Shown here: positions 21,296-34,199 of the stretch, in pieces | Position numbering within the stretch: the first letter of the stretch is position 1 | Layout of the letters: each line of letters starts with the position of its first letter | Origin: Cricetomys ansorgei | Lineage: Eukaryota > Chordata > Mammalia > Rodentia > Nesomyidae | Assembly (NCBI GenBank): GCA_026225945.1 | Contig: JAMJFZ010000690.1 | Span: 1,248,501-1,312,500 of the forward strand | Length of the DNA: 64,000 nt | Direction: 5' to 3' | Notes under the pieces: model-generated | Databases searched by the model: none | What the model saw: the letters and a program-made list of their open reading frames with translations, nothing else | What the model was told of the DNA's origin: nothing | Position numbers and translations under genes: made by a program

Positions 21296-22640
21296 CTAAT
21301 TGGTATTTAAGATTGTCAAAAGTTCCTTATATTTTCCTATCAGATAATTTGCTTCAGAATGGTGGATAACATGGTAATAACAGTGAATTACATGCTCTTG
21401 GGGCCAGGGTATCACTGCTCTGGTTGTGAAATGATTTTCTTGGTGAGAAGTAGTACAGCATGGAATATCATGATGGGGGATAAGGCATTTTGTATATCCA
21501 TGTATGGTGTTTTTGGCAGAAACACTGCATAAAGGTAAGGCAAGCCATAACCAGAATGATTATCAATTCCAGTAAGGACAAAGTAATGTTCTTTCTCCAG
21601 AGGAAGTAGTTCAATATAGTCAACCTGATACCAGGTTGATGGCTGGTTACCCCTGGGAAATGGTGCCATCTGGTGTTCAGCATTGGTCTCCGCTGTTGGT
21701 AGAGACGTGACACTCACCAATGTAAGCAGGTCAGCCTTCCTGAGTGGAAATCCAAGATGGTGATCCCATACATAACCCCCATCTATGCAACCATGACCAC
21801 ATTGTACGTGGACCCATTGGAAATGACAGGGATGGCCAGGAAAAGAGGCTGACTGTCCATGGAACATGTCACCCGATCTACTTGAGTTCTGATCTACTCC
21901 TTAGCATTTACACAGGACAAAAGTATTTTCTTGATTTTGCCCACTTGATGAAATCTATCTACATAGTTCTAATCCATATTTCTTTCTCACCAATTTTCCA
22001 ATCCTGCTTTCTTAAAAACTCTTACCATCTAGTCAATCCAATGGTTTCAGCCCATGATTTATTGAACAACTGCACAGCTGACAATTCCTCCTTCCAAGCA
22101 AATTGTATGATTGGGCCAGTGCCTAAAGTTCTGACCATTGTGCAGATTTCCCTTCATGAGTATCCTTTAGGATTGTCTCAGAAAGGGGATGTAATGATGC
22201 AGTTTTCCATGTCCTGGTGGTGCCTGCATATCTTGCAGAACCATCCATAAACCAGGATCTTCCAAACTCATGCAGTCATAGGAAACACACCATGAGGTTA
22301 TAGGTGCATGCTTGGCAGGAGATGACATTGCACATGGTTAGTAAACACTGGCATTTAGTCACCTTCCTCATGCAACTTGCTTGTGTCTTTAGGATGTGAT
22401 CAATCACTATCATGTTTACACCACTTCAATTTGATAATGGATTGCTGCTGTGCACACCCTACACTATGACTTGGTGGGTCAGATAACACCCAGCTCATGA
22501 TGGGCAGCTCAAGACATATGGTAACCTGATGACCCATTGACATTGTCAAGGTTAAATTCCTTCTGAGGCCCAATAGTAGACCAAGAGCTGTCATTCAATG
22601 GGATAATTGTTGTCTTCAGAAGGATTGTAGAGCCTTCCTC
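21296..22640 (-). pseudogene. ERV pol fossil (connection/RNase H and integrase), copy A
   Basis: On the minus strand, 22594-22400 encodes a recognisable end of reverse transcriptase (LPIMSWVLSDPPSH). 21867-21412 encodes an integrase: a histidine-rich zinc-domain remnant, then TWYQVDYI and FVLTGIDNHSGYG of the core. Frames are broken and later catalytic positions are lost in the shifted frame downstream. It belongs to a different retroviral class from the provirus at 7037 (class I or III; not resolved). No LTRs were identified, so it is an old internal fragment carried along by the duplication. Confidence 0.8.
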
Positions 22641-23034
22641 AAAATCCCATAGGTCTTTCTTGTGAATCACCTATGGGATCCCTATCATACACTGGCATCT
22701 CAAATATCACTCAGTCTGCCTGATCATATGGTCCAAGGGATAGAGCACCATACACAGCAGTCTGGACGTGTTGAAGAGCCTTCTGTTCCAGGACCCACGC
22801 AAAGCTTAGCATCCTCTCAGGTACTTCGTATATGGGACAATTTAACAAACCCTAGTGAGAAGTCGGCTTTTGCCAGGATTCTAACTGAACCAGTAAAGCC
22901 TATGCTTTTTTCTTTGTGTTTGCAGAGCCTAGGACAAATTAACTAATGTTCCACCTTAAAAGTTATATCTGCGTGCCCCTCAACAATGGATTGTTACCTG
23001 AGGATCTTGAATGTTATTTCAGTTTTTAAATAAT

Positions 23035-23150
23035 CATTTTTATTAATAATTTGAGTTTCATACAATGTATCCTGATAACACCTTGTTCCGCTTCCTCCCT
23101 GTTCCACACTCCCACCCCTATGCCCTCAACAAAGAAAAAGTAAAAGAAAA
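23035..23150 (-). mobile_element. L1 3'-UTR tail, copy A
   Basis: The reverse complement reads like a rodent L1 3' end: a G-rich tract (gggtgggagtgtggaacagg), then 'gataca..gtatgaaactcaaa' and an A/T-rich end. Recurs at about 47345-47480 and 63390-63525. Confidence 0.65.
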
Positions 23151-23289
23151 CTAAGTCAAGTTTGTGTGACAGAAGCACAGATAACAGGCTTAACTATGGT
23201 CTTTGGAGTCAGAAGGCTGCTCTGATTGTGGGCATTACCCTGGCTCATATGAGCCCAAGACGAAGCATGAGAAGAATTTGACCTGAATT

Positions 23290-23560
23290 AGGCCTCACCG
23301 TGCAAACCCAAGCACCGCGTAGGCTCCCTGGTACACTGCTAGCACCAGGGCATCCCACAAGCTCCCCAACGTCCCACAAGCACCTGGTATTCTAGGAGGC
23401 ACCAGCTCTTCCCACAGTCATCAGGGAGCAAACATCAGTGCCTCCCACAGGACCCAGGCATTCCAGGAAAGTCCCGGATATTCCACAGGCACCCAGTTGA
23501 CAAGCAAACACTCAGACATCACACAAGCACCCATATCCCACTCAGTTGCTCCCCACAGTG
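23290..23560 (-). repeat. Decayed minisatellite, copy A, inverted orientation
   Basis: Irregular 20-30 bp units with the core 'ccacaggcacc' or 'cccacaagcacc' plus 'cattcca'. Its reverse complement resembles the minisatellite at 30555-31050 (core 'ggtgcctgtgggat'). A plus-strand open frame through it (23497-23781) is composition-driven. Confidence 0.65.
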
Positions 23561-24009
23561 ATGCATTTGCCTTTCAGAGCACAAGGGAAAAGCCTGGGCA
23601 TTTCAGATATTTATATCACAGGAAGTCTTCAGGGGCAGAAAGCATCCTAAGTGCACAGTTTGTCTTCCTACCTTCAAGAAAACAGAACTTTCAGCTGTGC
23701 CGTAGGTACAATGTGCGGCTCTGCTCTCAATACACATTAGGGTATAACTATCCCCAACCTTATACATGTTTACAGTCATAAAAGTTGATTTTCAGTTTAA
23801 CTACAAAACTCACATATTGGGGCTGTTTTTTTATTTATTTATGCATTTTCATTTCATCCATACTTTATCTGCTCAAGGGAGTTGCTCCTGTCTGAACACA
23901 TCATTGAGGCATGGAGAGATTACAAAGAGACCATGTAGAAAAGGGAATGCATTTGACAGGTAGAGGAAGAAATAAGCTTCAGACACAACTTGAAAAATCA
24001 AAGTTGTAT

Positions 24010-24015
24010 TTTATT
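24010..24015 (-). terminator. Polyadenylation signal of the claudin-like gene, copy A
   Basis: AATAAA on the minus strand about 95 bp past the stop codon of the claudin-like frame, conserved in copy B. The spacing is right for a short 3' UTR. Confidence 0.6.
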
Positions 24016-24109
24016 GAAATGAGCAGATAACTACAAGAGTATCGAGTGTGTGTAGGAAATCTAGCCAAGGAGTCTCCTGGCACACTGTGAAAATGCCAGA
24101 GCTCTCATT

Positions 24110-24990
24110 TCAGGCCGTTTGATCAGCCTGTTTGCCAGAACAGGCCTTCAGCTTACTCTGTAGTTTCCATGACCTGATCTCAAAAAGGAACATGAGCACA
24201 GCAAAGAGTGACAGGGTGGATGTCAGGATCCCTACAGGGAACACGCCAGTGCTGTGCTTCTTTATGAGGGATGCTCTCTTTACTGGAAAGGTGGAAGGAA
24301 AGTCAAGAGTGGTTTTGCCGTAAAGATCTACCACATGGTTCCAGGTCACAGAAACTACTGTGCAAAGGCTACTGAGAACGAGAATGAAGACAGATGTCTT
24401 GTAGCATTGCATCTGGAACTCAGGACCTGTGACTTTGATAATGTTGCCCTCCATGGCCGCTGAGCTTAAAATCACAACAATAGGTTTTATCAGCATAGCA
24501 AATAACATCAGGTTCTGTGCACACTGAAGTTCAGGTGAAATGGACCAGGCCGAATCGACAGGACTATAAACCAGAATCTTTGTCACAGTCCCAGAGATGT
24601 TAAATTCCTGAGGGTAATATGCTTTCCAGAGTCCGATGTACACAAGCTGAACAACATTATCTTCGAATTCCCAGAGGCGCCAGTAATGGCTGAATGCAAG
24701 CATTCCTCCTAACCCTGCAGAGAAGAGGCTTCAAATGAATCCAGTCAGTCTGAAGATGCTGTCCTTTGCCTGGGAAAATCTAAAGATGAGATTGAACCAG
24801 TATCGAGTTAAGTCAGGAACAGAAGGGAAGGTGAAAAAGCACAGTGAGTCAAGGTTGAGAGTGTAGTAAATACTTTTATCTCATCCTGCTGTTTCAAGAA
24901 TGTATTTAGGTGGTCTGTATACATAATAGGGTTCTACACACTGTAGTTAAGTACATATAAGAAATTTTATCCTCTACACGTGAGGCAAGA
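24110..24990 (-). pseudogene. Claudin-34-like gene, copy A, nonsense mutation
   Basis: This is the copy A version of the four-transmembrane frame described at 48445-49332. The 197 codons from the internal methionine at 24703 are open and differ from B at four residues. Ten codons upstream, at 24733-24731, a TGC in B is TGA here, which removes the first membrane segment from the reading frame. A 2-bp length difference near 24920 also shifts the upstream frame. In the 594-bp open part I count nine substitutions: three silent, the rest changing four residues. That gives no sign of strong protein-level constraint. A truncated product from the internal methionine would lack the first transmembrane segment. 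Confidence 0.65.
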
Positions 24991-27900
24991 GTACACATTA
25001 TATGGTACTTTGGACAATGATTTCACAGTATCCTTCAAATACACATATATTCATTTCTTTTGACTAGGCATTTTAGTACTAGAAGCTAATAGTGAGACAA
25101 GACTTGAAGTATTATTTAAGGTGATGCTTATTTCAACTCACTTTGAAAAACAGAACAATTTTTAATGACTTTAATCAGTGTTCCAAGCAGAGGATGCTCA
25201 GGTTATGGTCGTGGATTAGTTCATGACCTTTATAAGAACACTTTCATCTGTATAACCCTTTGAGAAAGAAGCAAACAGAAAAGTACTACGAACATTATGT
25301 CCATTTTCTCAAAAGCAAAATATACCTGAATTAAAAATTATTTGATGATATGAAAATAAAATATGCATACAAATAATGCTAGGTAGATCAACTGTTCAGC
25401 TAGGGACTGATGTAATTGTTTACTTATTTTCCTAAAATGTGTCCATTTATAAAGAAACCTGTGTCTGGTGTGTTATATCTAAACTCTGTATGAACACAAG
25501 CTTAAACTACTATTTGTAACTGGATTGGGATATAGGTTAGTTGTGGAAGTATTGGCTATATATGTGACACTGAGTTCACTCTCCAGGACCACACATGTAT
25601 GACATGTAAGGAAACATTGATATGTCCCTTTATTCCCACTATTTGGTCAAGATTTCATGACACTGTCATTGCATGCATTTGGGTGCAATATGTAAAATAC
25701 CCTCAGACATTTTGGGAGAGCCAGCGTACACCTTGACACAACACATACACTTCATATCAACACTACGTAGCAACTTATGTAGGTTTTTCAACATCTCAAA
25801 TCTTTGTATGTAATAATGATGTAAAATGAGAAAAGTCAAGCTGTGAGGGGTAAGAGTGAGTCATTTAGCAGAAAGGAGGAAGACAATGTCCTTTTAGCAC
25901 TAAGCATGCAGATAATGTTATTGACACTGTCTATGAAGAAGATGTGAGGTGATAAAAACATCAATCTTGTTGCTTGGAATCATTACCTACGTGTCATGCT
26001 CTACTCCTAGGTTGCATGTGGAATGGGATTCCTAATAGGGTGAAGTCAGTATCTGGAACACTTGGGAAGTTGCATCAGCAAGATTGGTCTTAGAAATGAT
26101 AGAGCAATGGGTTACATGGAAGCGAAACTAGAAAAAATGGAAAATGCTGTTGTGACACTTGAATTAGCTACCCAGGAATTCTCTGATACTGCCCATGTAC
26201 GTCTGAAAACAAAGGGTAGATACCAGCCTGTCTTAAATTCCTGAGAAAAATCCCTTCATACAAAGCTTTAAGGTTTTTACCTTTGAACACTGCGGGTGAG
26301 CTGATCCATTCGGAAGTTAATAGTATCACAAATATTCTTCTCAATCACTGGAAATCTTGAGCAGAGAGGGAATCACCACAATCAGGAAAGAACCTTGAAA
26401 TAAAGAAGTACTTTTAGACAGATATTTATGCTCAGAACCACACCTTCCTAACTTGTGGGCTCTCACAAACTGCATTTCCAGCCCATGCTTTGATTAGTTG
26501 GAACTTGATTAAACACTTCAGTGGTGTTAGCCCACTTGATACTAATCAACCTTCAGTGATTTCACAGAAAGATTATTCTCGTTGTACTATGAGGGACACA
26601 GCAACAAGAGATTAATTCTAACGGTTGATGTCTGGAAGCTACACAGATATATGGGCAGTTAAGCATCCAGAAAGAACCCTCGTAGACACACACAGAGTGA
26701 TTTCTGATGCTGATGATAGTCATCAGTATTTAGTCACAAGGAAATGATGTCCTCTAGTAGCCTTATTCTATTTAATGGCCTTCTTTATCTTTCTGAGTTT
26801 TAGGACAATGAAAGTGACTCATAAATAATACACGGATAATATAAATCTAATAGATCTTTATCCCCCTAGGATCTCCAATTTGAGTGTCTGCCAAACATAA
26901 GGGAAATAAGTAACTGTACACATTCTTATGTTTCATTGACAACAGGACCTAGGTGATGGATCCTGAGCAAGGAAAGGGTTCCAATGAGCAATACTGTAAA
27001 GGCCAGTGGCTATACACACCTCTAATGTGGTAAAAGGTCTTTAAAATTAGTTTACCAGTAAGTGATGCATCAAATTGTCACTATAACTTATTTATACTTC
27101 AAAATGTTGTAAAAATAAAAAAAGAATAATGGGATAACACAGTAGAAGTCAATAAATATTCCACTATAAAAGCAAATTATCCTTCTTTATTGGAAATTTG
27201 GTGTTACAATGCCTTCCATTTGTCTCTTATACACAGACATAGATTAGGTATTGACAATCTGCAAATGCTGAGCTCCTGAGAGATCTTGTTTCCTTATGAA
27301 GAATCTACCTTTTCCTTTCATAATTTTACTGGGAATGTGATTCCCACTCAATCATGCAGAGAACTCTTTATATAGAGCATCTCTCTTCAAAATTTGAACT
27401 TGTCATATACCCTTAGCTCAAAGTAAAACTGAGTCAAGTAGAAGAATAGCCATAGAGGAGCCTGAAGTGAAGCTAAGAAGTTCATTTTGAGTGTATTTCT
27501 TTGTATGTCCTATTTTATTTATGGCATTGGCCTAGGCAAAACAGGAGTAAGGAACCAGAGGAACTGAGTGTCTGGGTCTTAGTTCCTCTACAGCCTCTGG
27601 TTGAAGATGTCTAATGTGTTCTGATAGAAATGTCACGTAAATACACTTTCCTCGTAATCATAGTACTTCAGATACAACCCCCAGTTGTATGGTGTTATCA
27701 TATAGAAGCCCTTCCTCATTGCTTACATCTGCATGGTAAAGCTAATGAAATGTGCCTCTATCAGTCCTCAACATCTCCACCTGCCTAAGAACATTTCATT
27801 ACTAAGCTCTCTGTTAAGCTGTGAGGGAAGGAAAAGCAACTTCAAGGAAATGCAAAAGGGATCCTCTTTTTCTGACAAAGACCCATGCTGGAAAGCTGAG

Positions 27901-29665
27901 GTCTGTTTAGAGGACAGGGAGTTTCCTTAAAATATTCTCAGTCTTTACAAAACTCCAACAAGAGCAGCATTACTTGGTCTACCAGGCAAACCACAAAGCT
28001 AGAAGGCAAAAGGACTGAGTAATAATGTAGTAAAAATCCCAGAACACTTTGATCCATGAGCAATATTGTTTGTAATATAAATTTAAGGAGCCAGTAGGCT
28101 ATATATCAGTGTTGGGAGATGTTTCCAAGTTCTACACTCTCCAAGGCTTCTAGATGTCTTTGGTCATGAGAAGGACATTGCCTGATTCCCCTTTTGCTTC
28201 TTTCTTTTGATCTCAGTCACACCCTTCTGTATTTTGGAACTCAGAGATTAAACAGTATATGGTGTTTCTGAGCTATACATGTGTTACATTGCCATCTGTG
28301 ACATTAATTCTTTTTTGAAGCCTTTAGAAACTGCTGTAGTAATCTGCAGTATTGTGTGAGACAGGACTTGGGAACATGCTTCGTATGTGCCCCTCTGCAC
28401 CTTGGGGATGCTTGTGTGATTCTTTCTTTCAGATGAAAGAGTTGATGTTTGGAGAATGTCCTAATATGTTGTGGAAACACATGAAGTTTCCTCCCTTTTG
28501 TGCTGGCTAAATACATGCATGACTGGATTGTGAATCAATCTGGGGGTTTTGAAGACTTCACAATTTCCCTGGGATGTACTTAGACCACACATGAAGTGTG
28601 GGACAGGCAAGTACTCAATAATGTTAGAAGGCATACCTCTCAAATGGATTCTTGGCCATGGTTGCATCAGTTTATACATAGATTATACGTGCTTATGTTC
28701 CCTAGAGAGGGAAATATTGGAAACTGCTTTTTGAGCTGTGTAGGTAATGACCAGATTTGTACAATGCTCAAAGGCCCAGGTTGCATACTTATCACCAACG
28801 TTTTACCAAGAGAAGTACGTATTGATCTTGCTTGCAAACCTGTATTTCCCAAATGGAAATAGGAAGTATTTCCTTGTGCTTTGAGTGTCTAACAATGTCT
28901 TATTATCTTCCATGATCTCCAACCAGCTTGATACATAAGAGAAAAGAAAACATGTATTCCCACATACATAGATTCATTCCCAATTGATTCACAATTACTA
29001 CATACTGGGCACAATTCATTTTCGAGTACCATACAGTTATCAGATGAGAGAACATACATGTAACTATCTTTTAAAAGTCGAAGAAAGGGAAAGACATCCC
29101 ATGTCCTCCAATAAGGAAAGTCATTATTAAAAATATGTATGCAATCCAAAGGTTAACCACTTAAGTCCCTGTGCAAGCTCTGTCCTTCATTATCAATAAT
29201 GTGGGGCTGGCCTAGAGCTAAGAGGGTGTTGAAGTGTGCTTTGAGCCCTGGATTTCTCTCCCTGAGAGTGGAAGTCATTCGGCCTCTCCTCGTTTCTTAC
29301 TCTGACAGACCCCAGCTAGCACCAACAGGTTGCAAAACTCCTGCAATGTTGCCGTATCTTATGACAAACAGCACCTCTTAAAATCTTCCTTTCCAAGGTA
29401 TATGGTCTGCTTAATGCTTATGAACCACTGCAGTTGGTGGACACTTGACTGGGCTTCCCTTCTCTCTATATGACCCTATACGTTCTATTGCCTGGCCCCT
29501 ATGAAACTTCTGTTTATGCAAAGGAGACTTCCTCAAGACAGCCCCAGCCAACAAGACATGACTGCCCATGAATGTTTGTGAGCCTCCGCCTTTAAATAGA
29601 TGTCTCCAAGAGACACTTCTCCAGCCAAAAATTTATCACCACGTAAGTTATTTCCCATTCCCTCT
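24991..29665. other. Upstream flank of the claudin-like gene, copy A, no gene recognised
   Basis: AT-rich sequence without recognisable repeats or gene-like frames. A 60-codon plus-strand frame at 26062-26244 recurs in B, but most of its differences change amino acids, so it is unlikely to be coding. An untranslated or initiating exon of the claudin-like gene would be expected somewhere here on the minus strand; I could not place it. Confidence 0.5.
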
Positions 29666-29688
29666 AATATATACATATATACATATAT

Positions 29689-29733
<45 letters not shown>

Positions 29734-29754
29734 TATATATATATATATATATAC
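29666..29754. repeat. Compound TA/CA microsatellite, copy A
   Basis: Two to three CATATATA units, then a CA run of about 16 repeats, then a TA run. The same locus in B (54001-54308) has 33 CATATATA units and a shorter CA run. Confidence 0.95.
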
Positions 29755-30554
29755 GATAGATGGATACATAGATAGATCCCCTTTGCTTCAGTAAACTGAG
29801 CTGTTAACTGATACTACATCCTGAGAAGTCAATCTCTCATGACACTCAAGCCTCAGTTCAAGACCTCGTCAGATCCTGGATAGTTCCTGGGTAAACTCTC
29901 TTTGAAGCTAGCACTGCAGCTTGGCTATCTTGGGGAGAGGACCTAGAAGCAGGAAACCATATTATTATACTTGAGAAATAGAATTGGGAATCTCATGAGT
30001 GCCCAGCCTTAGGAAGGACCCAGTAAGACCCAGTCTCAAAGAACAATAAGGACAATAATACATTAGCACATGTATTAGAGATCTAGGGTTATCTGGTATA
30101 TCTGAATTTTCTGAATACATATATGATTAAGTAGAATAACTTAGATGCTATGGTGTAATTAATACCACAGCTGGGGGTTTGAATAGAAATTCCATGAATT
30201 CAGAAGTTGCTCAGTTTATGGGGTAGCCATCTCACCTGGTCTTCAAAGGATACCAAAATTCTGAAGAAGCAGTCTCTCATGTCAGTGAAGGAATGGACTT
30301 GCTACCAAGACAGGAATAAGCAGGCAAAGAAGAAAATCTTCCTCCTTAGAAATTTGTTATTTATTCCCAATCAGGATAATGAACAAGTAATTATAAACTG
30401 CTTAATGCAAAGTATGTATGAACAAATACAAAGATCCCAAGATTAGGGAATGAAGAAGATATGAAGAACAAACCTACTATGTTATTGCAAGGTTGAGTCT
30501 ACATTTTGTCACTTGTATCCAATGCCTTGTGCTTTCAAGCCAAAGTTATTCCAC

Positions 30555-31050
30555 TGTGTACCATGCTGCAGGAGGTCCTGGTGACTCCTGGATGTCCAGG
30601 CACATAGGGAATGCAGGAAGACTTGAGACCTGGAGAGTTCCAGGTTCCTGTCGAATGACCAGATACCCATGGGTACCTGTGGGATCCTGGATGCCTGCAT
30701 GATATCTGGGTATCAAAGGGCTGGCTGAGAGCCTGGATGAAGACTGAATGACTGCAGGATACTCTGGTGCCTGTGAGAGTCCCTGGTGCCTGTGGAATTT
30801 CTGCGTGCCTATGGAATGTCCAGGAGCCTGCAGGGGGCCCTTGAATTTATGGGAAATTCTGGTGCCTATTGGATATATGGCACCTGCAGGATGTCCAAGG
30901 ATCCCTTGGGATGTCTAGATGTCTAAGGAAGGTCCTGATACATATTGGATATTTGGATGCCTGCATAATATCTGGGTGCCTGTGAGATGATGCCTGTGTG
31001 GTGTCCGTGTGTCTGTGAGAAGTCTGGGTACCTGTAAAATGACTGAGTAT
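30555..31050 (+). repeat. Decayed minisatellite, copy A'
   Basis: Imperfect tandem units of about 20-30 bp around 'ggtgcctgtggaatgtc' and 'gatgtctgggtgcct'. Period and phase have drifted. Open frames on both strands (for example 30493-30702 and 30700-30509) come from the repeat. Confidence 0.7.
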
Positions 31051-31054
31051 GTTG

Positions 31055-31658
31055 CAGAACTTTATTTTTAGTTGTTTTGAATAGAATTATTTTGTGTACT
31101 GTTGGGTGAGGGGCTGCAAAGGCCTCGGAATTTTGTATTGTCTGAAAATATTGGATTAATGTGGGGGATGTTTGATTGCTCATGGCTTGCATGTGCTATC
31201 AGTAGAACACCTGAGGAGTTATGAACCATTAAAATTGCCTGAGCTCAGAATCTCAGGTTTCCACTGTCCAGCATGGCAATTTCTCTGACAATGGTTCCCT
31301 CTGCTGAGGTCTGGCAGAGTTTACAAGTATGAAAATTTCTTCCTTGTCTTCCTTGCTGTCTTCCAGCAGCCTAATTACTGTAAATGGCATACCAGCATAG
31401 GGCATGACTTCATGACAGCTAATCCAAGATGGAGACAAGAAAGAAGAGAGAGAAACTCCAGACATCACAGAGTCCGGTAATGTATGATTGGGGAAGCTAC
31501 CAGAATATAGAGATTAAGGTATTAATTGGAGGCTTCTGAAGGAAGAGTAGAGAAAGGAAATAAGTCTCTCTGATGATAAAACAATGGACAAGTAGTAAAG
31601 AAATGAGGAAAAAAGCTCCAAGGTGAAAGCCACAGAACCTTAGAAAAAGAAATTTTCA
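31055..31658 (+). repeat. Repeat X, copy A', 3' end deleted
   Basis: Colinear with 38455-39061, then joined at the dinucleotide CA to sequence matching B 39685. The 623 bp between is missing. Confidence 0.8.
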
Positions 31659-32282
31659 GTTGAGGGGTACACTTTTGCAGTATATGTTAATTAATTACAT
31701 TAGTTGTACAAAGGATTGTGCCTCCTGTAAGGAATATCCAGTGTATTGTAAAAATATGGTAAAGGATACACCAACGTGTAGTGGTACCTGAAGACACAGG
31801 AACACCAGAGAGAGTGAGAAAACTGCAACTCTGAGGTGGGAAACACAGAAGTGTCATCTTCCCATCCATAGCATGAAGAAAGACAGAGTTGAGAGTTCCC
31901 TTGAGAATACAACAGTTACATTTTGAAGTAAGAATTGAGAAGCACAGGCAACAGAGAAGGGAAAGGGTCCAAACCTACAAGCTTGATGAGGATATACAAA
32001 CAGCCACTATTAGTAGGGTGGGAAGGGCCCAAAGGTGGGAGCCCAGAGTGAGCTCTAGGTTAGCTATCTATAAGTTTCAAAGGTGCCCTCCCTATTCTAG
32101 ACTGGGTCATATACTTGCTGATTGGGCCTTCCCAACATATCCTCTCTAGAATAGGCTTTTCTCTGTATCTAGACACAGCAGTTTGTGACAGCATGTACCT
32201 CTTACATTGTCCTTGCAACGTAGGGAGGACAACCAGGAAGCAAATATCAGACCTCCTTAAATTAGGAAGGCTGCAGTGTCTA

Positions 32283-32503
32283 GAATGTGATTCTCAACTT
32301 GTGGGTCAGTGCTTCTTTGGGGAACAAAGAGCCCATTTGCAGTGGTCACCTAAGATCATCTTCATATCAGATATTCACATTATGAGTCACCAAGGTGGAA
32401 AACTTACAATTATTTATTAGCAATGAAACCAATTTTATGGTTGGGCATCACCACATGAGGAACTGTAGGGAAGTCTCACAGCATTACCATTAGTCTAGAA
32501 AAT
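32283..32503 (+). mobile_element. URR1-like hAT-Charlie DNA transposon remnant, copy A'
   Basis: The start 'gattctcaacttgtgggtcag' and inner parts 'aattttatggttgggcatcaccacatgaggaactgta' match the layout of rodent URR1 non-autonomous hAT elements (TIR near CAGTGGTTCTCAACC). The right TIR is badly decayed. It is non-coding and non-autonomous. Confidence 0.65.
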
Positions 32504-32694
32504 CCGAACTTACCTTTACCATCTTTTATGAGTTATTCTATTTTCCACCATTTTAGCACTAGGGACCAAATTCATGGCAGTATACTTGACATCACATACT
32601 CATACTCATTGAGCTGTCACACTGGGACCAGTTTATATCATACTTAAGACATATCATCACACTCTTTGTGTCCATAGGATCAAGGACATTTCAG

Positions 32695-33660
32695 CCTTTA
32701 TTTTTCTTTTTAAATATATTGTTCTCACATATAAAACATTCCAATACCCTTCCTAACCTCCCCCACTCTTCCCAGCTCCCCGATGTCCCCTATCCCCTAG
32801 ATCTAACATCACATTCTGCTACCTGGACCCCTGCCTCTCTGAAAGTACGAGCATTCCCCCAGCGTTTACTGCTCAGACATAGGACAAAAAGATGGAACAG
32901 GGTGAGAAACAATTCCCTACTTCAGGGTTGAACTAGGCAACCCACTAGGGGGAGAAGGTTCTCAAAGACAGGCAAGAGGTCCAGAGACACACATCCCTAC
33001 TCCAGTCTGTACGAGTCCTACCAAAGTTCCAAGTGAGGCAAACTCAAGACATATTTGGGGGACTCAGCAGGTCCCATGTATGCTGTTTTAGGCTCTGTGA
33101 GCACCTAAGAGTGCTGATCAGTTGACTCCATGGGGATTGACCACCTGGTGTCCTTGACCGATACCCCTGGTCCCAGTGATCCCTCTTGCACCTCTCCCAT
33201 GAGGTTCTCTGATCCGTGCATTTTGTTTAGCACTGGGCCTCTGCTTCTGCTCCCATCAACTGCTGTAGGGAGCCTCTCAGTTGAGGACTGGACTAGGCAC
33301 TGATTTATGAGTAGAGCAGGAAAGCTTTAGAAGTCGTCACCTGGCCTGGCCTGCAGTAGTGGGCATGGGTTCCCCCCTTTAGCATGGGGTTCTGCCATTC
33401 CATTTTCCCAGCAGATCTTGTAAGGAAGATAAGTCACAGTTCGAAGTTTTTGAGGCTGGAATTGTGCCCCAGTCCCACCACTGGAAAGCCTTGCCTGGTT
33501 GCAGGAGATAGCTTGTTTAGGCTCCCTCTCCCTTATTTCTAGAGGTCTTCTCTAGGGTCTCCTTTGTTGATTCTAGTGAGTTTCTACTGCCCTAGGTCTC
33601 CCACTTCTCCCCTACATGTCCTCCAGCTTTTGTCATCTCTCCACAGATTCTCTCTCTCCA
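32695..33660 (-). mobile_element. L1 3'-UTR-like segment, copy A'
   Basis: Pyrimidine-rich on the plus strand, so purine-rich on the minus as in rodent L1 3' UTRs. It begins with an A/T-rich tail ('aatatattgttctcacatataa') and has no ORF2 coding sequence that I can recognise. Copy A lacks most of it. Confidence 0.55.
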
Positions 33661-34199
33661 TCCATCTCACCTTCCTCGTCCCTTCTCTTCCCATTCCCAT
33701 CCTTCTTTGTCCCACCTGCATCATCTGTGGTAATTCAGCCAACCTTGGAATGAGGGCTTTAGTTTTATTTTCTGTGATTTGAGTTCCTTGGCTTCTGGAG
33801 AGAAGACTCTCTTCTTGGGCACACTAAGAAGCCTTCACCTTGTTTATGCATGGCTGGAGTTGGTCAGTTTATCATTGAGTTTATTCTAAGGGTGACCGTA
33901 TTCATCCTAGAGCCTTCCATCCCAGCTGATATTTAGGAGCTTGATCTCTACTCTATCACTCTCCTCAGCCTTCTACTCTTCTCCTTCCCATCAAAATGGC
34001 ACATTAAGCCTTAATGTCTTGAAGGGCATTTCAGACCCAGCACAAACACTTCTATACTCCTGCCAAACAACAGTCAAAAGTCTAATGATGTGCATGCCAG
34101 GTTTATCAAAGTAAGAGTCCTGCCTTACAAGACCAATTCCCTGTACTACTGAGTTGCCTCATCACTATGGCAACTACCAGAAATGCACAAACAGAAAAG

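Larger units (their letters stand above)
17100..30347. repeat. Segmental duplication copy A
   Basis: From about 17100 the sequence aligns to copy B from about 39540 and stays colinear to 30347. The left arm (sampled at 18485-18700) differs from B by roughly 12%; the claudin region differs by about 1.5%. Relative to B it lacks about 470 bp including the URR1-like fragment, about 860 bp of the L1-derived tract (B 40806-41662) and about 594 bp matching B 43201-43794. It keeps the ERV pol fossil, L1 tail, claudin-like gene and TA-rich microsatellite. It is the leftmost and most diverged copy. Confidence 0.9.

Noticed and set aside
21744..22250. 168-codon plus-strand frame repeated in B and C
   Set aside because: It runs antisense to the ERV pol fossil and is best explained as its shadow.
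23290..23560. Possible CRISPR-like spaced repeats
   Set aside because: Irregular spacing, degenerate units, no cas genes and a rodent context; it is a decayed minisatellite.
23497..23781. 94-codon frame repeated at 47831-48115 and partly in C
   Set aside because: Lies largely on the decayed inverted minisatellite; differences between copies are mostly amino-acid changing.
26062..26244. 60-codon frame conserved in position with 50396-50578
   Set aside because: About 13 substitutions in 183 bp, nearly all changing amino acids, no family resemblance, and shared only because the region is duplicated.
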